From Streptomyces cavernicola (GTDB lineage Bacteria; Actinomycetota; Actinomycetes; Streptomycetales; Streptomycetaceae), in assembly GCF_029968035.1 (NCBI RefSeq), contig NZ_JASCIQ010000035.1, forward strand, positions 29,418 to 93,417: DNA of 64,000 nucleotides, written 5' to 3'. The notes beneath the pieces were generated by a model. It saw nothing but the letters and a program-made list of their open reading frames with translations. It did no database searches and was not told where the DNA came from. The position numbers and the translations under genes were made by a program. How positions within the stretch are numbered: position 1 is the stretch's first letter; every line of letters starts with the position of its first letter. Below are positions 45,373 to 53,920 of this stretch, one piece after another.

Positions 45373-45810
45373 GGCGCGCCCTTCTTCGTGCGCGGGGGGG
45401 TGCCTGCACCACGATGGCGCGCCGGGCGCCGTGCGCACGGCTCCCTCCCTGGTGGCGCGCCGGGTCGGGCGCGCTTGACGTCGCTCAGGCGGACGCGCCT
45501 CGCAAATGTGCAGGTCAACGGGTGGCGCGCCACCTCGTAGCGCGTGTTCGGAGGCGCGGGGCGCGCCTGCTGGATGGCGCGCCACCGACGTGCCGGCGCG
45601 TCTTGCGGGCGCGCCTGGCGGGCACAGGCGCGCCAACTGTCGGCGCGCGCATACAGAGGCGCGCTCCGCAGCGATGGCGCGTGGCGCGCCCGGAGTGGCG
45701 CGGACGGCGCGTCCCACATCTGTCCGGCGCGCGCCGCGGTGGTGGAGGCGCATTCCTCGAACACTGCGAAGGCGCGCCTTCGGGAGTTGACGTGACGCGG
45801 CGGGCGCGCC
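45373..45810. repeat. Cluster of 11 GGCGCGCC palindromes
   Basis: Perfect copies start at 45373, 45416, 45454, 45524, 45560, 45576, 45609, 45627, 45683, 45771 and 45803, with many near copies between. Spacing is irregular (16-88 bases). Frames crossing the region are arginine/alanine-rich strings caused by the repeat, not genes. At 70% GC about 0.1 copy would be expected in 440 bases. It lies between the late forward genes and the replication region, where an origin, partition or packaging site could be. Confidence 0.9.
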
Positions 45811-46039
45811 CTGCACCAGAGGAGTTCCTCGACTACCCGCGTAGTCGGACGCGTTGAGCATGAGGTCTCGGCTTCGGCGCGCAGCGCTGCGATCGAGAGG
45901 GGTTCGGGCACCAAGGCTCCTTACGTGAGGCCAAGGGGAACCAGACCTCGACGATGCGGGGTCTGACGTAATCGAGTCCGATCGCGAGGGAGCATGCCGA
46001 ATCCGCGGTTGGCCGGCTCACTGAATGAAGAGGGGCGAG
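45811..46039. other. Intergenic region after the palindrome cluster
   Basis: Contains small inverted repeats (for example AGACC...GGTCT near 45946-45967) and should carry the promoter for the membrane-protein gene at 46040. No gene is recognised. Confidence 0.35.
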
Positions 46040-47092
46040 ATGACACGAGTCGAGTGGGGCGCGATTGCGCTCCTCGCGTGGGCGGTGTCGCTGCAGTTAC
46101 TGCTCATGACGGCATCCGCGCAGCGACGCGGCAAGAAGACGCATCTGGAGTCGCTTCTGTGGAAGCGGGCTTGCGCCGGTGCAGAGCGTCGGCGCACGAA
46201 GCTGGAAGAGGACGTGCGGGAGAGCGATTTGGCCACACCGCTAGCTCCCGAAACGCTCAACTACTTACAGCGCGAGGACGTGCTGTTTCAAGCGTCTGGC
46301 GAGGCGCTCACCGTCAAGATGATCACTACCACGTTCCTCGCGCTGCATGCCGGCGGTGCTGCAGTGGCCGTGTGGCTGGATGGCGATGGCGACTGGCGGG
46401 AGCCATCGATGTTCTCGAGCATCCTTATCCCGCTCGGAATAACCGTATGGCTGAACATCCTGGCGATGGGGCCCGGCATGCGACGTTGGACCACAGACAC
46501 CCTCACCTCGACGGGACGACGGTCGTATGAAGCGTTGCTCAAGCCCTTTGAAACCTCCGGTCCAGAGCCGCTCGGTGATGCCCCATTTCACGCGCGTCAC
46601 ATTCCGGCGGTTCGAGCCTTGGAGGACTTCGCACGCGCCTTGGAGAGGTACGCCGTGGAGCGGGCCCTTCCTGATGGAAGTAGCCCCATGCCTCAGGTCG
46701 TAGCCCGGTATACAGCCGCAGCGGCGCACGTCCGTGATCTCCGGGACGGTGTCGAGCTTGATCGGGTGGATGGCCGTAAGCGGGCACTCCTCGAAGTAGA
46801 GCGCCTGCTGAAGGTGCTTGCGGGCCCACGCCTGCTTGACCTAGCCCCCAGCGTTGCTGATGCCGACAGCATGCTCACCAGGCACCATGCGCGCCGAGCC
46901 TGGCGGCGGCAGACCCTTGTGCTGGTGGTCTTCACTCTGGGACTGGCTTCTGTCGTCGGCGCACTAGCCGTATCGGAATCGGCCATCGGAGCCGCTGTAG
47001 CTGCCGTTGCCGCCACGTTCCTGGTGGCGTCCTGGGCCAAGTACTTTGGCCTGCCCACCGGGAACGACGGTGGGCAGGAACGCCCCGGCTGA
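46040..47092 (+). CDS. Multi-pass membrane protein with cytoplasmic helical domain
   Basis: A 350-residue protein. ATG 46040 is preferred to 46025 because AAGAGGGGC then precedes it. It has a hydrophobic helix at residues ~5-25, a pair around 90-140 (TFLALHAGGAAVAVW; SILIPLGITVWLNIL), a ~150-residue helical soluble region and a final pair at ~290-335. No family recognised. Codon use is less biased than the structural genes, so it may be cargo. A hairpin overlaps its last codons. Confidence 0.6.
   Translation: MTRVEWGAIALLAWAVSLQLLLMTASAQRRGKKTHLESLLWKRACAGAERRRTKLEEDVRESDLATPLAPETLNYLQREDVLFQASGEALTVKMITTTFLALHAGGAAVAVWLDGDGDWREPSMFSSILIPLGITVWLNILAMGPGMRRWTTDTLTSTGRRSYEALLKPFETSGPEPLGDAPFHARHIPAVRALEDFARALERYAVERALPDGSSPMPQVVARYTAAAAHVRDLRDGVELDRVDGRKRALLEVERLLKVLAGPRLLDLAPSVADADSMLTRHHARRAWRRQTLVLVVFTLGLASVVGALAVSESAIGAAVAAVAATFLVASWAKYFGLPTGNDGGQERPG
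47050..47078 (+). terminator. Hairpin overlapping the end of the membrane-protein gene
   Basis: CCTGCCCACC pairs perfectly with GGTGGGCAGG around a 9-base loop, ending 14 bases before the stop. Ten uninterrupted pairs suggest termination, possibly for both strands. Confidence 0.5.
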
Positions 47093-47201
47093 TCGCGGAT
47101 TCAGGAGTCGGCTCCGGGCCGAGGACGGCGACCCATTCGCCGAGTGCGCTGCCGATAGTCGAGGAGCCGAGGAACGCGCCAGTGATGGGGAATGAGATCA
47201 A

Positions 47202-47300
47202 CTACTCCACGTCGAGGGCTCGCGGCGTCCGACCCGGCTGGATGGCCTCGTCGCTGGCGTCGAGGTACAGCTTGTTCCGCGTGGATCGGGCGCGCCTGGG
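47202..47300 (-). pseudogene. Remnant of a reverse-strand gene
   Basis: About 30 codons reading STRNKLYLDASDEAIQPG and on to a TAG at 47202-47204 have nearly all G/C third positions. No start codon exists in frame before the stop of the previous reverse gene. It looks like the 3' end of a lost gene, with a GGCGCGCC site (47289-47296) at the break. Confidence 0.3.
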
Positions 47301-47320
47301 GCGCGTCGCCTCACGTCACC

Positions 47321-48946
47321 TCATCCGCTGGTGACGAGGTCGGTGTAGAGCGGGGCGAACATGTCGGCGATCTTCAGCTCCGGTTTGCCAGCAAGGCGGT
47401 AGGCGTTGGCGAGGTCTCGCTCGCCGCGCTCCTCCAGGAGGCCGATCACCAGGGGGCGGTTCTCCAAGACGTGCGTCCGCAGCTTCGTCATCGGCGGCGG
47501 AGTGTCCTCGGTGTCCGGCTCGGTGATCTGCTCCAAGTGCTCCCGCATCGACATGCCGATGATGCGGGCCTGGATCTCTGCCTCGGTGAGCAGCACCGAC
47601 ATGACCCTGTTGACCCTCTTCGCCTGGGCGGTACGGGGCCAGGGCAGGTCCTGCGGCTCCTCGGCTTCGCTCACGTCCTCGGGCCGGTCGGTCACGGGTG
47701 ACTCGGCGTGCGGGTCCGGGGGCGGCGGAGTCCTCTCCTCCTCCGGCTCGGGATCGGCTCTGTCCGAGGGAGCATGCCCGGCCTCGTCGCCCGTTCGCTC
47801 GCCCGGCGTCTGCTCATCGCCGGACGACTCGCTGCCGCCCTCGCCCGCCGGCGCCTCCTCAGCCTTCGCCTTGAGGTGGTCGAGTGACTTGGTGATCAGC
47901 TCGTCGGCGCTCATCGCGCCCAAGCGAGTCTTCGTATTCACGGACTGGAGGGTGCGGCGGCCGTGCTCCTCCCGCAGCTCGCGCAAGGCGTTCTCCGGGT
48001 CTGTGGGGTGCATGAGGGCGTCGCGGATCATCTTGGCGGCCTGCTCGCCGTCCAAGTGCCGTGCCCGTCGGGCAGCGGACTGGCGCGGGGCGGGCTGCTG
48101 TTGCGGCTGACTCTGCTCTTGCAGGTCGGCGTCGGGGCGCAGTTCGTACGAGGAGCGGGACTCGGCAGCATCCTGCAGACCGAGGCGGCGCAGGAGCGTG
48201 TCCACGGAGAAGTCGTGGAACCGCTGGCTCTCGCCGGGCTGGACCTCCATGTGCAAGCTGCGTACCCCGGTGAGCCAGGCTTCGCCGATGGCGTGGAGGT
48301 CCACGATGGCGTCGACGGCCGCGGGCAAGTTCTTCTCTGCCTTCACCTTCCGCATGCTGTTCCGGGTCGGCTTGTCGTTCTCGAACGCGGTGACGATCTC
48401 GGTTCGGGCGAGCAGCAGGCACGGGCCCTGGTGGCGGCGCAGGAGCCAAAGGACCTCGCCCCAGCGGTCCTTGGCCCGGTTCCACAGGTCGGAGTCGATG
48501 ACGACCGGGTCGTCGAGGGTGGGCACGCGCGAGCGGTTGCGCTGCGCCTTGCGGATGGCGCGGTTGCGCGCGTGCACGGCGATCTCGTCGCTGAGCATGT
48601 CCCACAGGGAGGTCATGGAGTCGATGACCAGCATGTTCGACTTACCTTCGACACGGGGCTGGTGGTTCACCCAGCGGATCGCGTCGAGGATGTCCTGGTA
48701 CGAGCCTTCGTGCTGCACGATCTCGTAGTCGGCGTTGGGCACACGGCCGTAGTAGTCGGCGGTCCCCTCGGTGCCGCCGATCTCGATCCAGTACGTCGTG
48801 CCGATGAGGTCGGAGCCGGAGCCGCGGGCGGCTTCAAAGCTCTTTCCGGTCTTCTCGGGGCCGGTGAGCAGGATGATCGGCGGGTTCGGTTTGCCGGTGG
48901 GCTTCCGGCTCTTGCGGGTGCGCTGGGGCACGGTGATTCCAGCCAC
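47321..48946 (-). CDS. AAA ATPase, Sak4/RecA-like recombination protein
   Basis: A 541-residue protein starting at GTG 48946. The N-terminal ~240 residues are a RecA-fold phage ATPase (AAA_24 type): Walker A GPEKTGKS at 29-36 and a Walker B strand MLVIDS. The family includes Sak4 single-strand annealing proteins, which work with SSB; an SSB gene is present at 58816. The C-terminal half has long acidic linkers and two helical segments (around 330-385 and 455-541). Its leader carries the conserved hairpin and GACCCGAA..GAAAGG segment. Confidence 0.75.
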   Translation of the reverse strand: MAGITVPQRTRKSRKPTGKPNPPIILLTGPEKTGKSFEAARGSGSDLIGTTYWIEIGGTEGTADYYGRVPNADYEIVQHEGSYQDILDAIRWVNHQPRVEGKSNMLVIDSMTSLWDMLSDEIAVHARNRAIRKAQRNRSRVPTLDDPVVIDSDLWNRAKDRWGEVLWLLRRHQGPCLLLARTEIVTAFENDKPTRNSMRKVKAEKNLPAAVDAIVDLHAIGEAWLTGVRSLHMEVQPGESQRFHDFSVDTLLRRLGLQDAAESRSSYELRPDADLQEQSQPQQQPAPRQSAARRARHLDGEQAAKMIRDALMHPTDPENALRELREEHGRRTLQSVNTKTRLGAMSADELITKSLDHLKAKAEEAPAGEGGSESSGDEQTPGERTGDEAGHAPSDRADPEPEEERTPPPPDPHAESPVTDRPEDVSEAEEPQDLPWPRTAQAKRVNRVMSVLLTEAEIQARIIGMSMREHLEQITEPDTEDTPPPMTKLRTHVLENRPLVIGLLEERGERDLANAYRLAGKPELKIADMFAPLYTDLVTSG

Positions 48947-48973
48947 GGAACGGGGCCTTTCGCTTCGGGTCTT

Positions 48974-48990
48974 CCGGGTTGCTCTCCCGG
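48974..48990 (-). promoter_or_regulatory. Conserved leader hairpin, copy A
   Basis: On the reverse strand CCGGG-AGAGCAA-CCCGG, 28 bases before the AAA ATPase start and followed by AAGACCCGAAGCGAAAGG. Shares its loop with the hairpins at 55991 and 62209. Confidence 0.65.
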
Positions 48991-49032
48991 ATGCTGCGGC
49001 GTACAGGGCCCTTATTTCGCGCTGCGACGTCC

Positions 49033-49044
49033 GCTGTACTATTT
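49033..49044 (+). promoter_or_regulatory. Candidate operator, copy 1
   Basis: GCTGTACTATTT occurs here and, inverted, at 56018-56029, each time upstream of a leader hairpin. On the reverse strand TAAAAT (49041-49046) overlaps it and could be a -10 element. Confidence 0.35.
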
Positions 49045-49250
49045 TAGCGTTTCGGGGTCGAGATTCCAATAGCGTGCAGCAACTCCGACACCGGTCGCCA
49101 AGGTTTCGCGCGTCACCGGCGATCCCCTCGAAATCCCCCTCTAACACCTCCCTCCGCTCCCATACCGCACCCTCGCACTCCGCCCAGGCGGTCGCCGATC
49201 GCGAAGGACGCTTGAGGCCCACGACCTGGCGGCGCTCCAGGCGCGTACAC

Positions 49251-49369
49251 CTAGTGACCTGAGTCGGAGATTTATCGACGGTTGGGTGTGAGTCGTCCTG
49301 GACCGAAGATCCCGCAGTTGTCCGTGATCGATGCCCAACTATCGACAAACCTCCGACTCACGTCACTAG
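49251..49369. mobile_element. MITE-like element with 38-bp terminal inverted repeats
   Basis: The left arm from 49251 (CTAGTGACCTGAGTCGGAG) and the right arm ending 49369 are inverted copies of about 38 bases with five or so mismatches, around a ~40-base centre. The whole is 119 bases and encodes nothing. TA dinucleotides at both borders would fit IS630/Tc1-type target duplication. It could also act as a bidirectional terminator. Confidence 0.5.
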
Positions 49370-49722
49370 AACTTGACACGCTGTTAGCTGAGTTGGCAGC
49401 CCACGACATCACCCAGTGATCCCCTTACGGCACCGCGGGACCACCTCGACAGGCGGCCAACGTGACGAGCTTTGCCCGCAGGAGCGCGTAGCCCACACTG
49501 CTTTCCAGCAGCTCCCCGCGCCTGGCCAACACGTGCCGGCGGATCCTTGCGTGAGCGATCAGCTTCCGCAGCCCTGACCACCATCCTGCGCAGCGGACCA
49601 ACCACGCGTGCCCTCAGGGGAGTTGTAGCCGTGCGTTCACCTGAAAGTCACAACTTTTCGCGATCCTCCTTCCTGCGCGCCTCTCATCGAACGCGCCCAC
49701 CATCCACACACAGGGGGAACGG
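49370..49722. other. Intergenic region upstream of the secreted protease
   Basis: About 350 bases without a convincing gene. A TTGACA occurs at 49373-49378 but has no matching -10. It should contain the protease promoter. Confidence 0.35.
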
Positions 49723-50805
49723 ATGCGAAGACGTCGAAGACACTCCGTGGGCATGGCCGTCGCGACATACGGCCTGCTTGCGGCGTTCATGGCACCCAGC
49801 GCTCATGCTGATACCGCCCCCCTCACCGAGCCCCACCAGGCGGCCGCGCTGGCGGCCAAGCTCGGCGACGATCGCACCGGCGGCATCTACCTCAAAGACG
49901 GCCGCCCGGTTGTCGCAGTCACAGACCAGGCCACCGGAGCATCAGTTCGGGAGGCCGGCGGGACAGCACAGGTTGTGGCCCACAGCACGGCTGAACTCAA
50001 CTCCATTCACGCTGAGTTAGATCGGCTGGGAGGAATTCCCAACACTGCCTGGGGCGTAGATCCGAGCACGAACCAGGTGTCTGTTGAGATCTACGACGGG
50101 GTATCCGATGCAGATCAGGCCCGGATCGCAAAAGTAGCCGGTTCCCATCGTGACGCGGTACGCATCGAAAAGATTTCGGGCAAGCCAGAGAAGACCGCCT
50201 ACGACATGCGCGGTGGCATTGGCATCTCATCGGGCGGGAGGCACTGCAGTGCTGGGTTCAATGTCCAAAACGACGCAGGGAAGAAGTTCCTGATCAGCGC
50301 CGGTCACTGCATGGTCGGCGGCTACTACGACTGGTACCGACGGAGCGGCGGCATCTACCTCGGAACTCAGATCAGCTTCGACTACGGCGGCGGGGACTAC
50401 GCTGTTATCGAATACCGCAACAGCGACGTTACGCCCTACGGAACCATCCAGTACAAGGACGGCACGTCGGGGCAGATCACGACCTCCCGCTACGCATATG
50501 ACGGCGAGTCCGTGAAACGCGTAGGGGGCTTTAGCCAGGACCTCGTCGGGATGGTGCTCGAACCGAGCATGACCATTACCTACGATGACGGGGAAACGCT
50601 CCATAACATGATCAAGACGAGTAACTGTGATGTCTTCGGCGACAGTGGGGGATCCCTCTTCACCGGGAGCACCGCATTGGGCATCACCTCCGGCGGCAAC
50701 TACGCCGACCAGCCTTGCGGCGACTCAGATGACCAAGCTGATCGTGCGACCTGGTATCACCCGGTTCAGTCGGTGCTCTCCAAGCACAGCCTCCAGGTCT
50801 ACTGA
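49723..50805 (+). CDS. Secreted streptogrisin-like serine protease (S1 family)
   Basis: A 360-residue protein. Residues 1-29 are a secretion signal (RRRRRH, hydrophobic core, SAHA). Residues ~30-160 resemble the pro-domain of alpha-lytic protease/streptogrisins. The mature chymotrypsin-fold domain starts near 165 (GGIGISSGGRHCSAGF) and has the triad His195 (SAGHC), Asp225 (GGDYAVIEY) and Ser308 (GDSGGS), plus paired cysteines. All catalytic parts are intact, so an exported protease is likely. Streptomyces carry many of these; a phage copy would be lysogenic-conversion cargo. It has its own hairpin terminator. Confidence 0.9.
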   Translation: MRRRRRHSVGMAVATYGLLAAFMAPSAHADTAPLTEPHQAAALAAKLGDDRTGGIYLKDGRPVVAVTDQATGASVREAGGTAQVVAHSTAELNSIHAELDRLGGIPNTAWGVDPSTNQVSVEIYDGVSDADQARIAKVAGSHRDAVRIEKISGKPEKTAYDMRGGIGISSGGRHCSAGFNVQNDAGKKFLISAGHCMVGGYYDWYRRSGGIYLGTQISFDYGGGDYAVIEYRNSDVTPYGTIQYKDGTSGQITTSRYAYDGESVKRVGGFSQDLVGMVLEPSMTITYDDGETLHNMIKTSNCDVFGDSGGSLFTGSTALGITSGGNYADQPCGDSDDQADRATWYHPVQSVLSKHSLQVY

Positions 50806-50833
50806 ACCCTGCCCAGGAGCGAGGTAATCACCG

Positions 50834-50877
50834 CATGTCCGGTCGCGCTACGACGAGAGCCAGCGTGGCCGGACATG
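50834..50877 (+). terminator. Hairpin terminator after the protease gene
   Basis: CATGTCCGG pairs with CCGGACATG, extended inward by GCGCT/AGCGT, 28 bases after the stop. Confidence 0.6.
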
Positions 50878-50976
50878 GCAAGAGATGGAGACCCCTGAGC
50901 TCGACGGAACCCGATCCCTGGCCGGTACGTCTAAACAGGGACGTCGGTCTCCGCTTGTGACTGTCTTGGGAGACGT

Positions 50977-51903
50977 ATGCGCATCAACTCAACGCGCACG
51001 ATCAATCTGCTCGTTGCACTAACCCTGCTCCCCGTCGGCATCGGCGCCCTCGCTGGTTGCGGCAGCGAGAAGGCCGACGGCAGGAGCGCTGAGGCCAGCA
51101 CCGCTACTCCCGCGCCGCCGTCGAAGGCTCGCGCGCGCCAGGTGGCCAAGGCCTGGGACGGCTCCCCGGCCGCCGAGGTGTGGCACAAGGGCTATTACCC
51201 GATGGGAGAGGCGGTCCAACTGCCAGAGCAGGGCTTGCGGAGCGAAGCTGACAAACGCGCCTACGAGACTCAAAATTTCGTCCTGCGCGGTGAGCTCGCG
51301 GCCGCACCCCACGAGAACGGGCAGGTGAGGTGGAAGAACGGATCCTCGCTCACGCTGCCGTTGGTGGCAGCGCAAGAGGCGTACAACGCCCTTGACCGCG
51401 CCAGCGTCGACGGACCGCATCTCACAGTGACCGGCGCGAAGCTGGGCCAGATGACCCTGGTCACCAGCCGTGGCCCCGCGAGTGTTCCGGCCTGGCTGTT
51501 CACCGTGGACGGCTACGACAGCCCGCTCAAGCGGGTAGCCCTCAACCCATCCAGGCTTCCCAAGCCGCCCATCAGTTCGGCCCGTGAGACGTCCAGTGGT
51601 GAGCTGGCACCGCTCGACCGCCTGGTTGAGGTAGCCAAGGATGGCCGCTCAGTTACCGTTGTGGCTACCCACAGTTCCTGTGACGACGGCCCCGCCGTAG
51701 AAGCTCTGGAGACAGGGGGCAGCGTGGTGTTGTCCTCATCAGTCCGTGGTGAGAACAACGGGGCCTGTACTTCTGAGCTGCGCGGCCAGGAGGTGACCGT
51801 GAAATTGGACCAGCCGATCGGAGAACGCATCCTCTTGGACGCTTTCACTGGTCGGCCGGTGCCATACGGTCAACCGAACGGTCCGTCGCCGAGCTGGAGC
51901 TGA
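50977..51903 (+). CDS. Secreted lipoprotein of unknown function
   Basis: A 308-residue protein. The N-terminus is basic (MRINSTRT), then hydrophobic and ends in LAGC, a lipobox predicting a lipid-anchored cell-surface protein cut before Cys27. A low-complexity linker (to ~50) is followed by a mixed alpha/beta body with VRWKNGSSLTLPL, WLFTVDGYD and two cysteine-containing loops. It follows the secreted protease and probably belongs to the same cargo block. Confidence 0.7.
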   Translation: MRINSTRTINLLVALTLLPVGIGALAGCGSEKADGRSAEASTATPAPPSKARARQVAKAWDGSPAAEVWHKGYYPMGEAVQLPEQGLRSEADKRAYETQNFVLRGELAAAPHENGQVRWKNGSSLTLPLVAAQEAYNALDRASVDGPHLTVTGAKLGQMTLVTSRGPASVPAWLFTVDGYDSPLKRVALNPSRLPKPPISSARETSSGELAPLDRLVEVAKDGRSVTVVATHSSCDDGPAVEALETGGSVVLSSSVRGENNGACTSELRGQEVTVKLDQPIGERILLDAFTGRPVPYGQPNGPSPSWS

Positions 51904-51911
51904 ATCACCGG

Positions 51912-51941
51912 CAGTAGGCAGTACTTCGATGCTGCCTACTG
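51912..51941. terminator. Bidirectional hairpin terminator
   Basis: CAGTAGGCAG and CTGCCTACTG form 10 perfect pairs around a 10-base loop between the converging lipoprotein gene and the reverse gene ending at 51969. Confidence 0.7.
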
Positions 51942-51968
51942 CGCGGCCTACTGTCACGCAAGGCGACG

Positions 51969-52961
51969 TCAGGATGTCGGAGCCGCCCCGTTTTCGGCTA
52001 CAAGACCGCCCATGTCCACGCCATCGCCACGCTCCGCCTGCTTCTCTGCCTGGTAACGCCCGTCAAAGCGTGGACCGACGTTCTTCCGCCCGTTCTGGGG
52101 ACTCTGTCCCAGACGGCGGCCGAGCTGGGTCGGGTTCAGGTCCCCACGCGTGCCGAAGCGGTGCTCCTCACCTGCCTCCCTGGCCGCCTTGTAGATGGAG
52201 TACAGCTCCTCTTCGGAGAGCACGGTCACCGGCTCGATCTCCGGTGTGGACTCCGGCTCTTGCTCTTCCGGCTTCGGCTCCTCGTACTTCGACACGGGCG
52301 CGGGTTCTTCGACCAATTCCTCAGCATGCTCCGGGCTCTTGGCCTTCAGCACAGGGGCCTTCGCCGCAGGGCGCAGCGGTGCCGGCCTGCGGGGAGCGGA
52401 CAGCGGTCCCGCTGAGTCAAGCAGTGCTCCTGTCCCGTCCTCATCAACCCAGTCCGATCCGGCTCCGCGCGCCCTGACGAATCCGCTGATGTGCAGCCCG
52501 AAACTCCCGCCGAGCGGGACCATCGCGGCGACCGCGCCCCCGACCATGTACACGGAGACCTGGTTGTCCGCCATGACCGTCGGAGCTCCGCCCGTGCTGA
52601 ACCACTCGCTGAGCGCGACCACAGCGTGGCCCACGTTCGCGGCGATCGAGATGCACAGCAGAAATCCGAAGATGAGCCAGAGCGACCAGTAGTAGCCGCC
52701 TTCCCGGCCGTCTGCACCGCGTCGGCGAATTGAGGTGACCGCCCCGGCGTTGAACGCAAGGAGCAGTTCGAGGGCAATGGCCATCGCGCCGGCAGCGACG
52801 CCGGGGAAACCGATGAGCGTTCCGGCCCAGTGGAGTTGGTAGAGAGAGGCGAGCATCATCCCGAAGCCGGCGGCCGCAGCTCCGATGCGAAGGTTGCGGT
52901 GCCAATCTCTCAGCTCCCGCTCACCCTGGGTGATGGCACGTACGGTAGACAACTTCGGCAA
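51969..52961 (-). CDS. Membrane protein, DUF2637/Spd-like
   Basis: A 330-residue protein with a TTG start (MPKLSTVRAI) and GAAAGGG site. Four hydrophobic helices lie in residues ~28-160 (including AAAAGFGMMLASLYQLHWAG and WSLWLIFGFLLCISIAANVG). An acidic linker and a basic helical C-terminal domain (LGRRLGQSPQNGRK) follow, the latter HTH-like. Layout resembles DUF2637/Spd proteins of Streptomyces plasmids, which pair a membrane part with a DNA-binding tail. It could anchor replicating DNA to the membrane. Confidence 0.55.
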   Translation of the reverse strand: MPKLSTVRAITQGERELRDWHRNLRIGAAAAGFGMMLASLYQLHWAGTLIGFPGVAAGAMAIALELLLAFNAGAVTSIRRRGADGREGGYYWSLWLIFGFLLCISIAANVGHAVVALSEWFSTGGAPTVMADNQVSVYMVGGAVAAMVPLGGSFGLHISGFVRARGAGSDWVDEDGTGALLDSAGPLSAPRRPAPLRPAAKAPVLKAKSPEHAEELVEEPAPVSKYEEPKPEEQEPESTPEIEPVTVLSEEELYSIYKAAREAGEEHRFGTRGDLNPTQLGRRLGQSPQNGRKNVGPRFDGRYQAEKQAERGDGVDMGGLVAENGAAPTS

Positions 52962-52986
52962 GACACGTCCCTTTCATTCGGGTCTT

Positions 52987-53017
52987 CCCGAGGGACCTAT
53001 GCTCGTCGGTCCTCGGG
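52987..53017 (-). promoter_or_regulatory. Leader hairpin, variant copy D
   Basis: On the reverse strand CCCGAGGACC pairs with GGTCCCTCGGG around a loop containing GAGCA, then AAGACCCGAATGAAAGGG and the TTG start of the membrane protein. The stem is unrelated to the others, but the loop core and downstream segment match. Confidence 0.5.
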
Positions 53018-53101
53018 ATGCCCAAACGATATAGCGTCCGCGTCTGCCCCGCTGCCCTTGATTACCGTGCGCTCGCCATCTCCTTTGCCATGGAAGGGAG
53101 T

Positions 53102-53902
53102 TCACCAGTCGAGCGGCTTTCGCGGAGCGCGCCGATCCGGTCCGACGATCTTCGCCAGGTAGGCCCGGTCCTCGATGCGTGAGAGGAGCCGTTCGCCGAG
53201 GACGGCCGTGATGCCGTCCCGCTTGAGGTTCGTCGAGTACACGGTGGGGCGGCCGGACGCGAGGCGAGAGCCGACCAGGTCGGTCGTCTCCCTGCGCACG
53301 AACTCCGTCTGCATGCCGTCCATCTCGCCACACAGCTCGTCGAGGATCAGCAAGTCCGGGTCCTCTACGTGCCGCCTGCGGATCTCGAAACGGCTCAGCC
53401 CGTCAGGGCCGCCGTCCGGGCGGCGCCAGGTGAGGTACGTGGAGTGCTGCACGAACCGCACCAAGAGGCCCCGGTTCGCGGCCTCGTTGCCGAGCGCAGC
53501 GACCGCAGTGGTCTTCCCCGAGCCGATGTTCCCGGACGCGATGAAGTTCATGGTGCTGGGGCGCGCCTTCCTCCTCTTGGCTTCGACGATCGAGTCGAGC
53601 CACGCCCCGAGGGCCTGGGGCCGCTGGTAGTCGTCGAGGTCAGCGAAGCGCCACTTCAGGTAGTCGTCGTGGTCGGCGGCTTTCATGCTGTTCTTCCAGG
53701 CGAGGGCACGGGCGTTGGCCTGTGGCACGGACACGTCTTCCCACAGGTCGAGTTCGCCGTCCTCGTTCGTCGGCGAGGGAATGCCGAGCTGCGAGAGGTC
53801 GGCTCCGCCCCTGCGCAGGGTGGCCAGCAGGCGGTCGGTGACCTCCAAGAGCCGCTTGGGCTCTCGCTCAGGGATGAAGCGCTCGGCTGCCATCGTGCTC
53901 AC
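53102..53902 (-). CDS. DnaC/IstB-like helicase loader
   Basis: A 266-residue AAA+ protein with GTG start and AAGGAG. Walker A is SGNIGSGKTT at about 120-130 and Walker B is LLILDEL at about 183-190, with arginine-finger-like R residues near RIEDRAYL. N-terminal ~110 residues form a partner-binding domain. Such proteins load the replicative DnaB helicase. It lies directly downstream of the replication protein gene (18-base gap), as in many phage replication modules. No DnaB gene is seen, so the host helicase is probably recruited. Confidence 0.8.
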   Translation of the reverse strand: MSTMAAERFIPEREPKRLLEVTDRLLATLRRGGADLSQLGIPSPTNEDGELDLWEDVSVPQANARALAWKNSMKAADHDDYLKWRFADLDDYQRPQALGAWLDSIVEAKRRKARPSTMNFIASGNIGSGKTTAVAALGNEAANRGLLVRFVQHSTYLTWRRPDGGPDGLSRFEIRRRHVEDPDLLILDELCGEMDGMQTEFVRRETTDLVGSRLASGRPTVYSTNLKRDGITAVLGERLLSRIEDRAYLAKIVGPDRRAPRKPLDW

Positions 53903-53920
53903 CGCTCGTTCTCCTTGTCG

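Noticed and set aside
45373..45810. A CRISPR array
   Set aside because: Repeats are 8 bp with spacers of 8-80 bases; no long identical repeats and no cas genes.
44971..45861. Frames of 230-296 codons across the GGCGCGCC region on both strands
   Set aside because: Their composition (Arg, Ala, Pro, Gly) is a by-product of the repeat; several frames are open at once and none has a ribosome-binding site or domain.
49373..49400. A sigma-70 promoter starting at TTGACA 49373
   Set aside because: No TAnnnT element at 16-19 bases downstream.
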